Shown one piece after another: positions 47,735 to 55,504 of a stretch of DNA of 64,000 nucleotides. The translations under genes were made by a program, and so were the position numbers. The stretch is from NCBI RefSeq assembly GCF_009795845.1, contig NZ_WTEX01000010.1, positions 1-64,000 of the forward strand. The letters are read 5' to 3'. Below the pieces are notes generated by a model, which worked only from the letters and a program-made list of their open reading frames with translations, was not told the origin of the DNA and did not search any database. This DNA comes from Gilliamella sp. Lep-s35. Lineage in GTDB: Bacteria > Pseudomonadota > Gammaproteobacteria > Enterobacterales > Orbaceae. Positions within the stretch are counted from its first letter, which is position 1. Each line of letters begins with the position of its first letter.

Positions 47735-48235
47735 ATGTTAAAAAATAAATCAAAACAAAAAGCGAAAAAAAGCCGTCAAGAGATTAATGAAGAGTCTCGT
47801 GAACTGAAGCGTAAACGTAAGCATAAAGGCTTGCCGAGCGGATCACGTTTTAATAATGGCGAATCCAACAAAAATAAAAACACGTCAAAAGTGATAAAGG
47901 ATCCTCGTGTTGGTAGCAAAAAACCTATTTCGTTGATAGTTGAAGAGTCTAGTAATAGAGTAAAACCTGTTAAGCAATCTAAACCAAGTAAAACGGTTTT
48001 ATCACCACAACAAGAATTAGAAAAATTAGAAAATGATCCCAAATTAGATATGTTGCTTGATTTAGTCGAACAAAATAGCCAACTAACTAAAGAGCAACAA
48101 GCTTATCTTGACAGTAAATTAAATCGAATCGACGAGTTAATGCAAGAGCTTGGTTATACCGATGACGACTTTGATGAGTTTGAAGGTCAAGACGAAAAGA
48201 AAGAGGATATTGTTAGTTTGTTAAAACGTAACTAA
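47735..48235 (+). CDS. yihI: Der GTPase-activating protein YihI
   Basis: Activates the ribosome-assembly GTPase Der and so restrains 50S maturation. The 166 residues show the family layout: a strongly basic N-terminal tail (KNKSKQKAKKSRQEINEESRELKRKRKHKG), the conserved DPRVGSKKPISL segment, and an acidic C-terminal half with LDMLLDLVEQ. It is upstream of hemN, as in E. coli, with about 290 bp between them that may hold a small gene. Confidence 0.92.
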   Translation: MLKNKSKQKAKKSRQEINEESRELKRKRKHKGLPSGSRFNNGESNKNKNTSKVIKDPRVGSKKPISLIVEESSNRVKPVKQSKPSKTVLSPQQELEKLENDPKLDMLLDLVEQNSQLTKEQQAYLDSKLNRIDELMQELGYTDDDFDEFEGQDEKKEDIVSLLKRN

Positions 48236-48273
48236 TGATAAAATATAAAAATCTGTAATTGTGTTTTTCAATA

Positions 48274-48311
48274 CGGACAACATTTAATTTTAACTGTTCA
48301 ATGTCTGTCCG
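48274..48311. other. Hairpin between yihI and hemN
   Basis: CGGACAACAT (48274-48283) pairs with ATGTCTGTCCG (48301-48311), with one bulged base and a 17-base loop. No T-tract follows on the plus strand (CAATTTAGAG). It could be a weak terminator of yihI or a leader structure. Confidence 0.35.
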
Positions 48312-48357
48312 CAATTTAGAGTCAATAAATTGATAACCTAAAAGCGAGCAAATCATA

Positions 48358-48525
48358 ATGCCAATGTTAATTATGTTAAGTTTATATTTTGGGTTATTAA
48401 TTTGTACATTGTTATATTTAAATAAAACAAATCGCATTAAAATTAAAACTAAGATTAGAACTCAGCAAAAAACACTATTAAAACGACATAAAAATAACAA
48501 CAAATATAGACTTAAACGGAAGTAA
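48358..48525 (+). CDS. Hypothetical small membrane protein upstream of hemN
   Basis: A 55-residue frame that fits between yihI and hemN. It begins MPMLIMLSLYFGLL, forms one hydrophobic helix (about 3-20) and ends in a very basic tail (KRHKNNN, then YRLKRK), so an inner-membrane anchor with a cytoplasmic basic tail is plausible. Its stop is four bases before the hemN ATG, as for a coupled gene. The ribosome site is poor (GAG about ten bases upstream). In some related bacteria a DUF2489 membrane-protein gene sits at this place; this could be its shortened remnant. Moderate to low support. Confidence 0.4.
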   Translation: MPMLIMLSLYFGLLICTLLYLNKTNRIKIKTKIRTQQKTLLKRHKNNNKYRLKRK

Positions 48526-48529
48526 TTAG

Positions 48530-49900
48530 ATGAGCAATACGCAATTATGGGATCAAGCATTAATTGAAAAATATAACTATTCTGGTCCAAGATATACTTC
48601 TTACCCGACAGCACTTGAATTTAATGAAAATTTCAATGAGCAGGATTTTTTATCAGCAGCAACAGCTTATCCTACAAAGCCATTATCGCTTTATGTGCAC
48701 ATTCCGTTTTGCCATAAACTTTGTTATTTTTGTGGATGTAATAAACTCATTACTCGTCAAACGCAAAAAGTTACCAAATACCTCGATATTTTAGATATTG
48801 AAATTACCGAACGCGCAAAATTGTTTAAGAATCGCACAGTGACACAAATGCACTGGGGAGGCGGTACACCAACATTTTTAACAAATGATGAGATATCTCG
48901 TTTAATAGCATCGTTAAAAAAACACTTTCATTTTGCTAATAACGCTGAGCTATCAATCGAAATCGACCCTCGTGAAATTACCCCCGAAACGATTGATCAT
49001 TTAGCCCATGTTGGCTTTAATCGATTAAGTATGGGAATTCAAGATTTTAATGATGAAATACAAAACCTAATTAATCGAAAGCAGGACGAAAACTTAATTC
49101 GTGCACTGATTGAGCAAGCGCGTAAAAACCATTTTCATTCAATTAGTTTAGATCTTATTTATGGTTTACCCAAACAAACCGTTGCCAGTTTTACTGAAAC
49201 ATTAAATAAAGTCATTGCTATTTCTCCCGATCGGTTAAGTGTCTTTAATTACGCCCACCTACCTAGCCGTTTTGCAGCACAACGTAAAATTAAAGATGAT
49301 GATTTGCCTAATGCCAATCAAAAATTGCAAATTTTACAAACCAGTATTGAAAAACTCACTAATGCTGGTTACCAATTTATCGGTATGGATCATTTTGCCA
49401 AACCTACTGACGAATTAGCGATTGCCCAACAAGAAAATAAGTTGCACCGTAATTTTCAAGGCTACACAACACAAGGGGATGCAGATTTACTTGGACTTGG
49501 AGTATCATCTATTAGTATATTAGGTGATAGTTATGCACAGAATCAAAAAGATCTAAAACAGTATCAAAACCAAGTAGAAAATTTGGGTAATGCATTATGG
49601 AAAGGATTTAATTTAAGTTTAGATGATAAGATTCGCCGTGATGTAATTAAACAACTTATCTGCCATTTTTATTTAGATAAAAAAACCATTGAACAGCAAT
49701 ATCACATTCAATTTGATGATTATTTTGCTGAAGATTTAAAGCTGCTTAAACCATTGCAAAAAGATGGCTTAGTCACAATTAATGAGCAAGTGATTACAAT
49801 CCAACCTAAAGGGCATTTGCTAATACGCAACATTTGCATGTGCTTTGATATTTATATGCGAAAAATGGCACGGCAACAGCAGTTTTCTCGGGTTATTTGA
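48530..49900 (+). CDS. hemN: Oxygen-independent coproporphyrinogen III oxidase
   Basis: Radical-SAM enzyme that decarboxylates coproporphyrinogen III in haem synthesis without oxygen. The 4Fe-4S cysteines are C61, C65 and C68 in HIPFCHKLCYFCGC, the same spacing as E. coli HemN (62, 66, 69). GGGTPTFL, the SAM-contact LSMGIQDF and RIDFNYAHLP-like regions are present. The 456 residues match (457). Suited to a low-oxygen host habitat. No hemN partner gene is nearby; yihI-hemN order is as in E. coli. Confidence 0.96.
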   Translation: MSNTQLWDQALIEKYNYSGPRYTSYPTALEFNENFNEQDFLSAATAYPTKPLSLYVHIPFCHKLCYFCGCNKLITRQTQKVTKYLDILDIEITERAKLFKNRTVTQMHWGGGTPTFLTNDEISRLIASLKKHFHFANNAELSIEIDPREITPETIDHLAHVGFNRLSMGIQDFNDEIQNLINRKQDENLIRALIEQARKNHFHSISLDLIYGLPKQTVASFTETLNKVIAISPDRLSVFNYAHLPSRFAAQRKIKDDDLPNANQKLQILQTSIEKLTNAGYQFIGMDHFAKPTDELAIAQQENKLHRNFQGYTTQGDADLLGLGVSSISILGDSYAQNQKDLKQYQNQVENLGNALWKGFNLSLDDKIRRDVIKQLICHFYLDKKTIEQQYHIQFDDYFAEDLKLLKPLQKDGLVTINEQVITIQPKGHLLIRNICMCFDIYMRKMARQQQFSRVI

Positions 49901-50063
49901 TTTGAAGTGGTTTTTCATATTACTGTAAACAATGTGAGTAACTCCTAAAAAGGTAAATCTTATGATAATATTCAGTCTAATTTAATGAAAAGAAAGTACT
50001 TTTAAATTCACAATTTTCAGTCTTTAGGCATGAAACTATTATTTTTAGTAAGGAGTTGATCAA

Positions 50064-50867
50064 ATGGGATTGATGAATAAATTAGTAGTAGTATTTCCAA
50101 CTCGCCCTTTAAAAGTTATGAAGTTAAAGCAAGAAAGCTCATTGCATCAAATAAGAAGAATATGTGTGGCAATTATTTTCTTTGTGTTAGCTATGTTTAT
50201 AGCACTGAGATATTATCCTGGATTAATTGATGATTATAAAATATCACACAACCCAGTTGTGGTTGACTATCATACAGAAGTAAAATGTCATGTAAGAGCT
50301 ATTGTTGAGAATTGTTCAATGAAAATTATCACTAATACAGGACAAGTTATTAAACGTGATTTCCTCGGTGGGATTAAAAGAAATAATCAAGTTGTAACTG
50401 TGGCTTCTGCCGATGATCCTTCACTAGTAACAATTGATTTAGCTATTGATAATATGCTGAGTCAATTTGTGATTACGACTGTTTTTACTTTTTTGTTTAT
50501 ATTGCTTGTATGGATGAGTCTAGTTGTTATATTAAGAACACATAAAATGATGAAAGTTATCAATGAAATCAGTGGGCAAAGATTAACTCCTGCTATTGTG
50601 CCGATTAAATTAACATCTTATGGTAAAACAATAACGGCTTTATATCAGGCAAAAAATGCTCAAGGTGCAGATGTTAAATGTATAGCTACTTTTAATAAAA
50701 ACTCAAGCGGTGGACCAATTATTATAGGTGATATGACTAAAAATAAATGTAATGTCTTGGCCGTAATCGGGCAAAATAATCCTATTCCTATTCTTCTTGA
50801 TGAAAACTTTACACGCTGTGATTTTACCGATAGTGAAATACAGGCATTAATTGAAGTTCTCTGCTAA
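50064..50867 (+). CDS. Hypothetical two-helix membrane protein
   Basis: I do not recognise this protein. It has 267 residues, two membrane helices (about 31-50 and 132-155), an approximately 80-residue loop between them and a 110-residue C-terminal domain. By the positive-inside rule the loop would be periplasmic; it holds a cysteine pair (VKCHVRAIVENCSMKI) that could form a disulfide. The C-terminal part has two more cysteines in VKCIATF and KCNVLAV strands. AAGGAG sits nine bases before the ATG, so expression is likely. It is monocistronic with its own terminator. Confidence 0.6.
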   Translation: MGLMNKLVVVFPTRPLKVMKLKQESSLHQIRRICVAIIFFVLAMFIALRYYPGLIDDYKISHNPVVVDYHTEVKCHVRAIVENCSMKIITNTGQVIKRDFLGGIKRNNQVVTVASADDPSLVTIDLAIDNMLSQFVITTVFTFLFILLVWMSLVVILRTHKMMKVINEISGQRLTPAIVPIKLTSYGKTITALYQAKNAQGADVKCIATFNKNSSGGPIIIGDMTKNKCNVLAVIGQNNPIPILLDENFTRCDFTDSEIQALIEVLC

Positions 50868-50923
50868 TCCAGATATGATATCAATAATAGTGTAAAACCA
50901 GTTTAAATATTTAAATTTTATAT

Positions 50924-50950
50924 ATAGGGCGATAGCATCACCCTATTTCT
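50924..50950 (+). terminator. Terminator of the 50064 membrane-protein gene
   Basis: ATAGGG (50924-50929) pairs with CCCTAT (50941-50946), extended by GAT/ATC around an AGC loop with one C-A mismatch; TTCTT follows. Also lies before the convergent rsmC end. Confidence 0.6.
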
Positions 50951-51016
50951 TAAAACTTGTGATATGTATTGCAACTTATTATTTTCTTTTAAAACAAAAT
51001 AAACAAACTGCGCTTA

Positions 51017-52057
51017 TTAATGACTTGCTAGATAAACCTTAAATTTAGTCGTTTGTGCAATCACCTCAACATTTTTAAATATTTCATCTAAAATACTTTG
51101 ATACGGTAAAAATGAATTTGCCACAATACACAAATAACCATTTAATTTTAGGTGTTTTTTTGCCTCTTTAATTAGCGTGTTAACCGCGGTGTAATTGGTC
51201 TGTTTGCCGTCATGAAAAGGTGGGTTAGAAACAATTAAATGATATTTATCATTTAGGTTAGAAAAAACATCACTCGCCATAACAGTTGCTTTTACGTTAT
51301 TACTGTTTAATGTTGCTTGACTTGAGGCAATTGCTGCGCTGCTTACATCGGATAACGTTAGTGCAATATCAGGGTATAATTTACCTAGCACCGTGGACAA
51401 AATACCCGAACCACATCCCACATCTAATACATTACCTTTTATAATGTCTGAATGTTCGATTAATGCATTTAAAAGCAGTTCACTACCAGTATCCAAACCT
51501 TTTTGACTAAAAACACCTGGTAAACTTTTAATTTCGATATCTTGGTTTTCGATCGTTAAATGGTAGCTTAACCACCATTCGTTAAGATCAAATGCCAAAC
51601 GATCTTCAGCTTGAAAATGGTATAAGCCACAACGTCTTGCACTATCTATTTTTTGAATTGTACCAAATTCATTTAATAACGCTTCAACGCTTTTTACCCC
51701 GGTTCTATTTTCACCAATAATAAAAATATCACTGCCTTTTGGCATATTGTTTAATAAATAAGAGAGTTGAAACTGTGCTTCGCTTTTTGTTTTTGGCCAA
51801 TAGTAAATTAGCGTATCCATACCAACATATAGTTCGGCTTCTGGCAACAATGAAAAATAGGTGCACTTGCCACGGGCACTATTTTTGAAACGTAAATAAG
51901 TATGAAATTGTGTACAATGAATCTTAACTTGATTTGCTGACATAATAACGGGATAACTGTCTTGAATGTCACCAGCAATGATCACATTTTTATCGTGAAA
52001 AAATTCTTGATGACGCTCAAGTACTTGACTTGCTGGAGTAAAAGCGGATGTGGACAT
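51017..52057 (-). CDS. rsmC: 16S rRNA guanine(1207)-N2 methyltransferase
   Basis: Methylates G1207 of 16S rRNA in the 30S subunit. It has the RsmC architecture: a degenerate N-terminal methyltransferase-like domain (about 1-165) and a C-terminal catalytic domain with VLDVGCGSGILSTVL (SAM binding) and the NPPFHDG motif of amino-group methyltransferases near residue 275. 346 residues (343 in E. coli). It is divergent from holD, the same arrangement as E. coli rsmC/holD. Confidence 0.95.
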   Translation of the reverse strand: MSTSAFTPASQVLERHQEFFHDKNVIIAGDIQDSYPVIMSANQVKIHCTQFHTYLRFKNSARGKCTYFSLLPEAELYVGMDTLIYYWPKTKSEAQFQLSYLLNNMPKGSDIFIIGENRTGVKSVEALLNEFGTIQKIDSARRCGLYHFQAEDRLAFDLNEWWLSYHLTIENQDIEIKSLPGVFSQKGLDTGSELLLNALIEHSDIIKGNVLDVGCGSGILSTVLGKLYPDIALTLSDVSSAAIASSQATLNSNNVKATVMASDVFSNLNDKYHLIVSNPPFHDGKQTNYTAVNTLIKEAKKHLKLNGYLCIVANSFLPYQSILDEIFKNVEVIAQTTKFKVYLASH

Positions 52058-52145
52058 ATTTCCTCAATGAAAAACCTTTATAAATTGATGCGTTGATTAT
52101 ACAATTAACTATCTTTAATCTCTAATAAAAAACAGTAAGTCGATA

Positions 52146-52553
52146 ATGACGCAACAAGATTGGTATCTAAAACAGTGCAATATTACGCAATATATTTTGC
52201 GTAACACAAATGTCTTTAAAGGCGAAATTGCCACTCAAATCAGTGATAAAATCCGTTTGATTGTTGTTGCCAAAGCGCAGCCAACGCAAAAAATCTATTT
52301 AGATATATTAAATGCGATTGCTCTTACTCAAGATCAGGTGTTAGTATTAACACCATCGCAACTTATTGTACCAGCAAGTGATATTAAAACCGTAATTTGG
52401 TTTATTGATATAAAGCCTGAAGAATCTTGGCAAAATCCATTAACCATTCAAACCACTAGCTTAGATCAGCTTGCCAAAACACCACAACAAAAACGCCAAC
52501 TTTGGCAACAATTATGTCAATATGAAAACTATTTCCACCCTGACCGAACATGA
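52146..52553 (+). CDS. holD: DNA polymerase III psi subunit
   Basis: Psi joins the chi subunit (holC, also in this window) to the clamp loader and helps it act on SSB-coated DNA. The 135-residue protein begins QQDWYLKQCNITQYILR, matching the E. coli N-terminal DWQLQQLGITQWSLR segment, and ends LWQQLCQYENYFHPD. Family length is 137. The rimI start lies inside its 3' end (32-bp overlap), so the two are translationally coupled. Confidence 0.92.
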   Translation: MTQQDWYLKQCNITQYILRNTNVFKGEIATQISDKIRLIVVAKAQPTQKIYLDILNAIALTQDQVLVLTPSQLIVPASDIKTVIWFIDIKPEESWQNPLTIQTTSLDQLAKTPQQKRQLWQQLCQYENYFHPDRT

Positions 52554-52983
52554 TTTAACAAAAGCTTTTGAATTAGAGCAAATTTGTCATGCTATTCCTT
52601 GGTCAAAACAGACATTCTTTTCAAACCAAGGCGATCGTTATTTAAATTTTAAAATAACGGTTGATAAACAAATTGTTGGATTTTGTATCTGCCAACAAGC
52701 TTTTGATGAAGCTAATCTATTTAATATTGCCATCCATCCCGATTTTAGAAAACAAGGACTGGCAAAAGCTTTGCTCAACCATTTGATAGAAGAGTTACTC
52801 ACTATAAAATCACCCTGCCCAATTTCAACGCTTTGGCTTGAAGTTAGACAATCAAATAGCCCTGCAATTGAGCTGTATCATGCTTTAGGTTTTAACCAAA
52901 TAACGGTTCGAAAAAACTATTATCCAACAACCGATGGTCAACAAGAAGATGCAATTATTATGGCTTATACACTTGCTTTATAA
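52522..52983 (+). CDS. rimI: Ribosomal protein S18 alanine N-acetyltransferase
   Basis: GNAT-fold acetyltransferase that acetylates the N-terminal alanine of ribosomal protein S18. The acetyl-CoA motif is HPDFRKQGLAKALLNHL and the ELYHALGFNQITVRKNYYP end is typical of RimI. The longest frame starts at 52471, but the ATG at 52522 (MKTISTL) gives a 153-residue protein close to E. coli (148). It overlaps holD by 32 bp, as in E. coli. Confidence 0.93.
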   Translation: MKTISTLTEHDLTKAFELEQICHAIPWSKQTFFSNQGDRYLNFKITVDKQIVGFCICQQAFDEANLFNIAIHPDFRKQGLAKALLNHLIEELLTIKSPCPISTLWLEVRQSNSPAIELYHALGFNQITVRKNYYPTTDGQQEDAIIMAYTLAL

Positions 52984-53003
52984 ACAGATAAAAGGAAATG
53001 ACG

Positions 53004-53639
53004 ATGCAACACACTAACGCACTGTTATTTGTCAATGGTGAACCACCTAAATTTTATCCAAATGATATAGATAGTTATACCTATATTGCTGCAACCGATG
53101 GCGCTTACCATAATTATTTGTCCACATCATCAATTGAACCCGATTTTATTATTGGTGATTTAGATAGTTATAAGCCTAATAGCAAAATTCCGTCCAAAAC
53201 CCAAATCATCCACACTCCCGATCAAAATAAAACTGATTTTGAAAAAGCTATTTTATTTTTAGCCGATAAAGGAGTGTCAAAATTTGATGTTTATGGTGCT
53301 TGTGGCCATGCTAGCGATCATTTTTTGGGGAATATTTCTGTCGCAATTAAATATTACTATCAGTATAAAATGACTTTTTATGATAATTATTGCCGTTTTT
53401 TTCTTGCCGAATATGAGCAAAAAATCGATAACGTAAAAGATCATATTATTTCATTAATTCCACTTTCCAAAGTAACAGGATTAACCATCACCGGCTTCCA
53501 GTACCCTTTGATTGACCAGACTCTATCCCTAGGTAGCAGTATTAGTTTAAGAAATAAAGCAATTAGCGATGTAGTTACAATATCTTTTAAAAATGGTGAT
53601 TTAATGGTTTTTATTGAAGATTCAAAGAATGTTAATTGA
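53004..53639 (+). CDS. thiN: Thiamine pyrophosphokinase
   Basis: Converts thiamine to thiamine diphosphate using ATP. Motifs of the family are clear: IAATDGAY, DFIIGDLDSY, and the HTPDQNKTDFEKAI block, followed by GACGHASDHFLGNI. The C-terminal thiamine-binding beta sandwich (about 130-211) is complete. AAAGGA lies seven bases before the second ATG (53004), preferred over the ATG at 52998. It is the salvage-type enzyme that many non-thiamine-synthesising bacteria rely on; no thi biosynthesis genes are seen here. It follows rimI by 20 bp and may share its transcript. Confidence 0.88.
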   Translation: MQHTNALLFVNGEPPKFYPNDIDSYTYIAATDGAYHNYLSTSSIEPDFIIGDLDSYKPNSKIPSKTQIIHTPDQNKTDFEKAILFLADKGVSKFDVYGACGHASDHFLGNISVAIKYYYQYKMTFYDNYCRFFLAEYEQKIDNVKDHIISLIPLSKVTGLTITGFQYPLIDQTLSLGSSISLRNKAISDVVTISFKNGDLMVFIEDSKNVN

Positions 53640-53710
53640 CATAATCTTTTATGTTAACTTACAATAAATTTATAAAAAATAAGTATAATTATTGGCCAAG
53701 GAAACTCTCC

Positions 53711-54487
53711 ATGTTTTTTAAAAAACTTTCTGTGTTTATCTATGTCTCATTTTTTTCTTGTGTTTCTTTTGCACAAATTGATAATACGCAAAGTGACGCG
53801 AATAAAGTAATCGATACATTTCTTCAATGCGATAATCATTTTTTTGAACAACTCGCTAAACATCAAAACTTAATCAGCCAATACGTCGATTTAGCCACAA
53901 CTTCCGATAATATAACTTATATTCCTGTGGAGTCTATTGAAAAAAACGACAAAAATAAAGTAATGTTTAAAAAAACACTTGAATATCGTGGTTTAAAAAT
54001 TATAGGCTATCAAAATATCTATATTCCAACCGATTTTTCTGGTCAGTTTTTTTACTGGGGTTTTATCTTTGATAACACTGAAGATGAAGTTAAAAACACT
54101 TTAAATAATATTAATTGGTTGCCATACAATATCAATGTTTATATCGCAAACGCCAAAATTTATGATCGCCAACTAAAACCTACTGTATGGCAAGACGATC
54201 CTTATGCTATTGATGGTGTTATTTCAAAATATGGCACAGTTAACAAAGGACTTTATTTAGAGCTTATTACCAATAATCAAAGCAGTATTTTTTGCTCTAT
54301 CCAAGGTGATTTAGATAAAGAAATTCTACTTACAACGCGTCCTGATCTAAAACCAATTATTGAAAAACAAGAAGCTGAACGTCAAGAACGAATTAAACAC
54401 TACAAAGAAAAGAAGCTAAAAGAAAAAGAAAAACAAAAACAAGTACAACAATCTCAACCACAAACAACCGCTAAAGAAGCGGCTTGA
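53711..54487 (+). CDS. Hypothetical secreted protein
   Basis: Unrecognised. The frame is open from 53651, but the ATG at 53711 has AAGGAA eight bases upstream and yields a good Sec signal peptide (MFFKKLSVFIYVSFFSCVSFAQ), giving 258 residues. Mature part: about 190 residues of mixed strands with aromatic-rich blocks (FSGQFFYWGFIFDN), two cysteines (FLQCDNHFF and FCSIQGD), then a charged C-terminal helix (EKQEAERQERIKHYKEKKLKEKEKQ) and a Gln/Thr tail. Location is probably periplasmic. It lies between thiN and another signal-peptide gene, 20 bp apart, so the two are probably co-expressed. Confidence 0.6.
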   Translation: MFFKKLSVFIYVSFFSCVSFAQIDNTQSDANKVIDTFLQCDNHFFEQLAKHQNLISQYVDLATTSDNITYIPVESIEKNDKNKVMFKKTLEYRGLKIIGYQNIYIPTDFSGQFFYWGFIFDNTEDEVKNTLNNINWLPYNINVYIANAKIYDRQLKPTVWQDDPYAIDGVISKYGTVNKGLYLELITNNQSSIFCSIQGDLDKEILLTTRPDLKPIIEKQEAERQERIKHYKEKKLKEKEKQKQVQQSQPQTTAKEAA

Positions 54488-54507
54488 AAAGATGGAGATA
54501 ATATTTA

Positions 54508-55023
54508 ATGAAAAAACTTAGTTTATTTTTAATTCTCTTTTCTTTTTCAGCATTCAGTCATGCAGTTGAAGAAAAAACCAATATTGACATTAAAGCACAT
54601 GCAAATACAGCAACAGAGAGCTTAAAAGATCCTCGCGTAGGTAAGAAATTTATTCCTACATCTAAATCAAAAGAAGATAATTCCGTTAGTTATTCTTTTT
54701 TAGATAGGCATTCGATTAAACCTCATCCTTTCAATGCTAAAATTCGTGTATTTAGTGAGGTGACAAATTACAGTCCTGGATTATTACAAAAAAATAATGA
54801 TGGTACTGAAACACCCTATCATTCAATCAAAATAGATTATTATGCCAATTGCGACAAAATGGAGTTAGCAAAAGGTAAAATCAGAACAATCGAAAACAAC
54901 TTCGGTGACGGTAAATTAGTCAATACCATTGAAATACCAAATCGCTGGGTAGCAATAACTTCAGGTAACAAACAATATAAGTTACTTGTTATTGCCTGTT
55001 CTTTACCACTTGCAAATGAATAA
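54508..55023 (+). CDS. Hypothetical secreted protein
   Basis: Unrecognised. 171 residues with a Sec signal peptide (MKKLSLFLILFSFSAFSHA, cleaved near 19). The mature protein has a disordered, lysine-rich N-terminal part with the short stretch KDPRVGKKFIPTSKSK, then a compact domain with two cysteines (YYANCDKMELAKG and VIACSLPL) that could pair. GGAG is ten bases before the ATG. It starts 20 bp after the preceding secreted-protein gene. No known domain is visible; a periplasmic location is the only inference I would make. Confidence 0.6.
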   Translation: MKKLSLFLILFSFSAFSHAVEEKTNIDIKAHANTATESLKDPRVGKKFIPTSKSKEDNSVSYSFLDRHSIKPHPFNAKIRVFSEVTNYSPGLLQKNNDGTETPYHSIKIDYYANCDKMELAKGKIRTIENNFGDGKLVNTIEIPNRWVAITSGNKQYKLLVIACSLPLANE

Positions 55024-55041
55024 CAAAAATAGCCCTATATT

Positions 55042-55070
55042 TACTCTAGCCACCTTGCTGTGGCAGAGTA
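55042..55070. other. Stable hairpin between the 54508 gene and cyaY
   Basis: TACTCT-A-GCCAC (55042-55053) pairs with GTGGC-AGAGTA (55060-55070): 11 pairs, one bulged A, six-base loop. It is followed by TATCCATTTAT, not a strict T-tract, so it is a terminator candidate or a 3' stability element. Confidence 0.5.
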
Positions 55071-55122
55071 TATCCATTTATACTAATATTACACCATGAT
55101 TTATTAGAATGATTACACTTTT

Positions 55123-55434
55123 ATGAATATTACACAATTCCATACCCTGACCGAGCAATTATTTGATAGAATTGAGCTATTTTTAGATAATTATGCAGAT
55201 GAGCATGACATTGATTTGGACTATGAAACCACTGGTAATGTCATTACCATTAGTTTTCCTAATAACAGCAAAATCATTGTTAACACTCAAGAACCCCTCT
55301 TCCAAATTTGGTTAGCTACACGCAAGCAAGGTTATCATTTTGATTATGTGAATGATAATTGGTTTTGTAATCGTACCAATCAGTCGTTCGATATAATTTT
55401 TTCTGAATCAGTAACAGATCAAGCAAATCAATAA
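55123..55434 (+). CDS. cyaY: Frataxin-like iron donor CyaY
   Basis: Small acidic protein that binds iron and modulates Fe-S cluster assembly by IscS. 103 residues (106 in E. coli), with the acidic first helix (LFDRIELFLDNYADEHDIDLDYE), the central beta sheet (GNVITISFPNNSKIIVN) and the conserved QEPLFQIWLATRKQGYHFDY segment. It faces uvrD; in E. coli cyaY faces the lptM-dapF-xerC-uvrD cluster from the other end, so this placement is a local rearrangement. Confidence 0.93.
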   Translation: MNITQFHTLTEQLFDRIELFLDNYADEHDIDLDYETTGNVITISFPNNSKIIVNTQEPLFQIWLATRKQGYHFDYVNDNWFCNRTNQSFDIIFSESVTDQANQ

Positions 55435-55447
55435 TACATATAAAAAT

Positions 55448-55469
55448 GGGAATTTATAGTTAAATTCCC
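55448..55469. terminator. Bidirectional terminator between cyaY and uvrD
   Basis: GGGAATTT (55448-55455) pairs with AAATTCCC (55462-55469) around six bases. On the minus strand ATTTTTATATG follows; on the plus strand GTTTAATTG follows. It lies between two convergent genes. Confidence 0.75.
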
Positions 55470-55504
55470 GTTTAATTGTTAAATAGCACAATACTTAATA
55501 AAGT

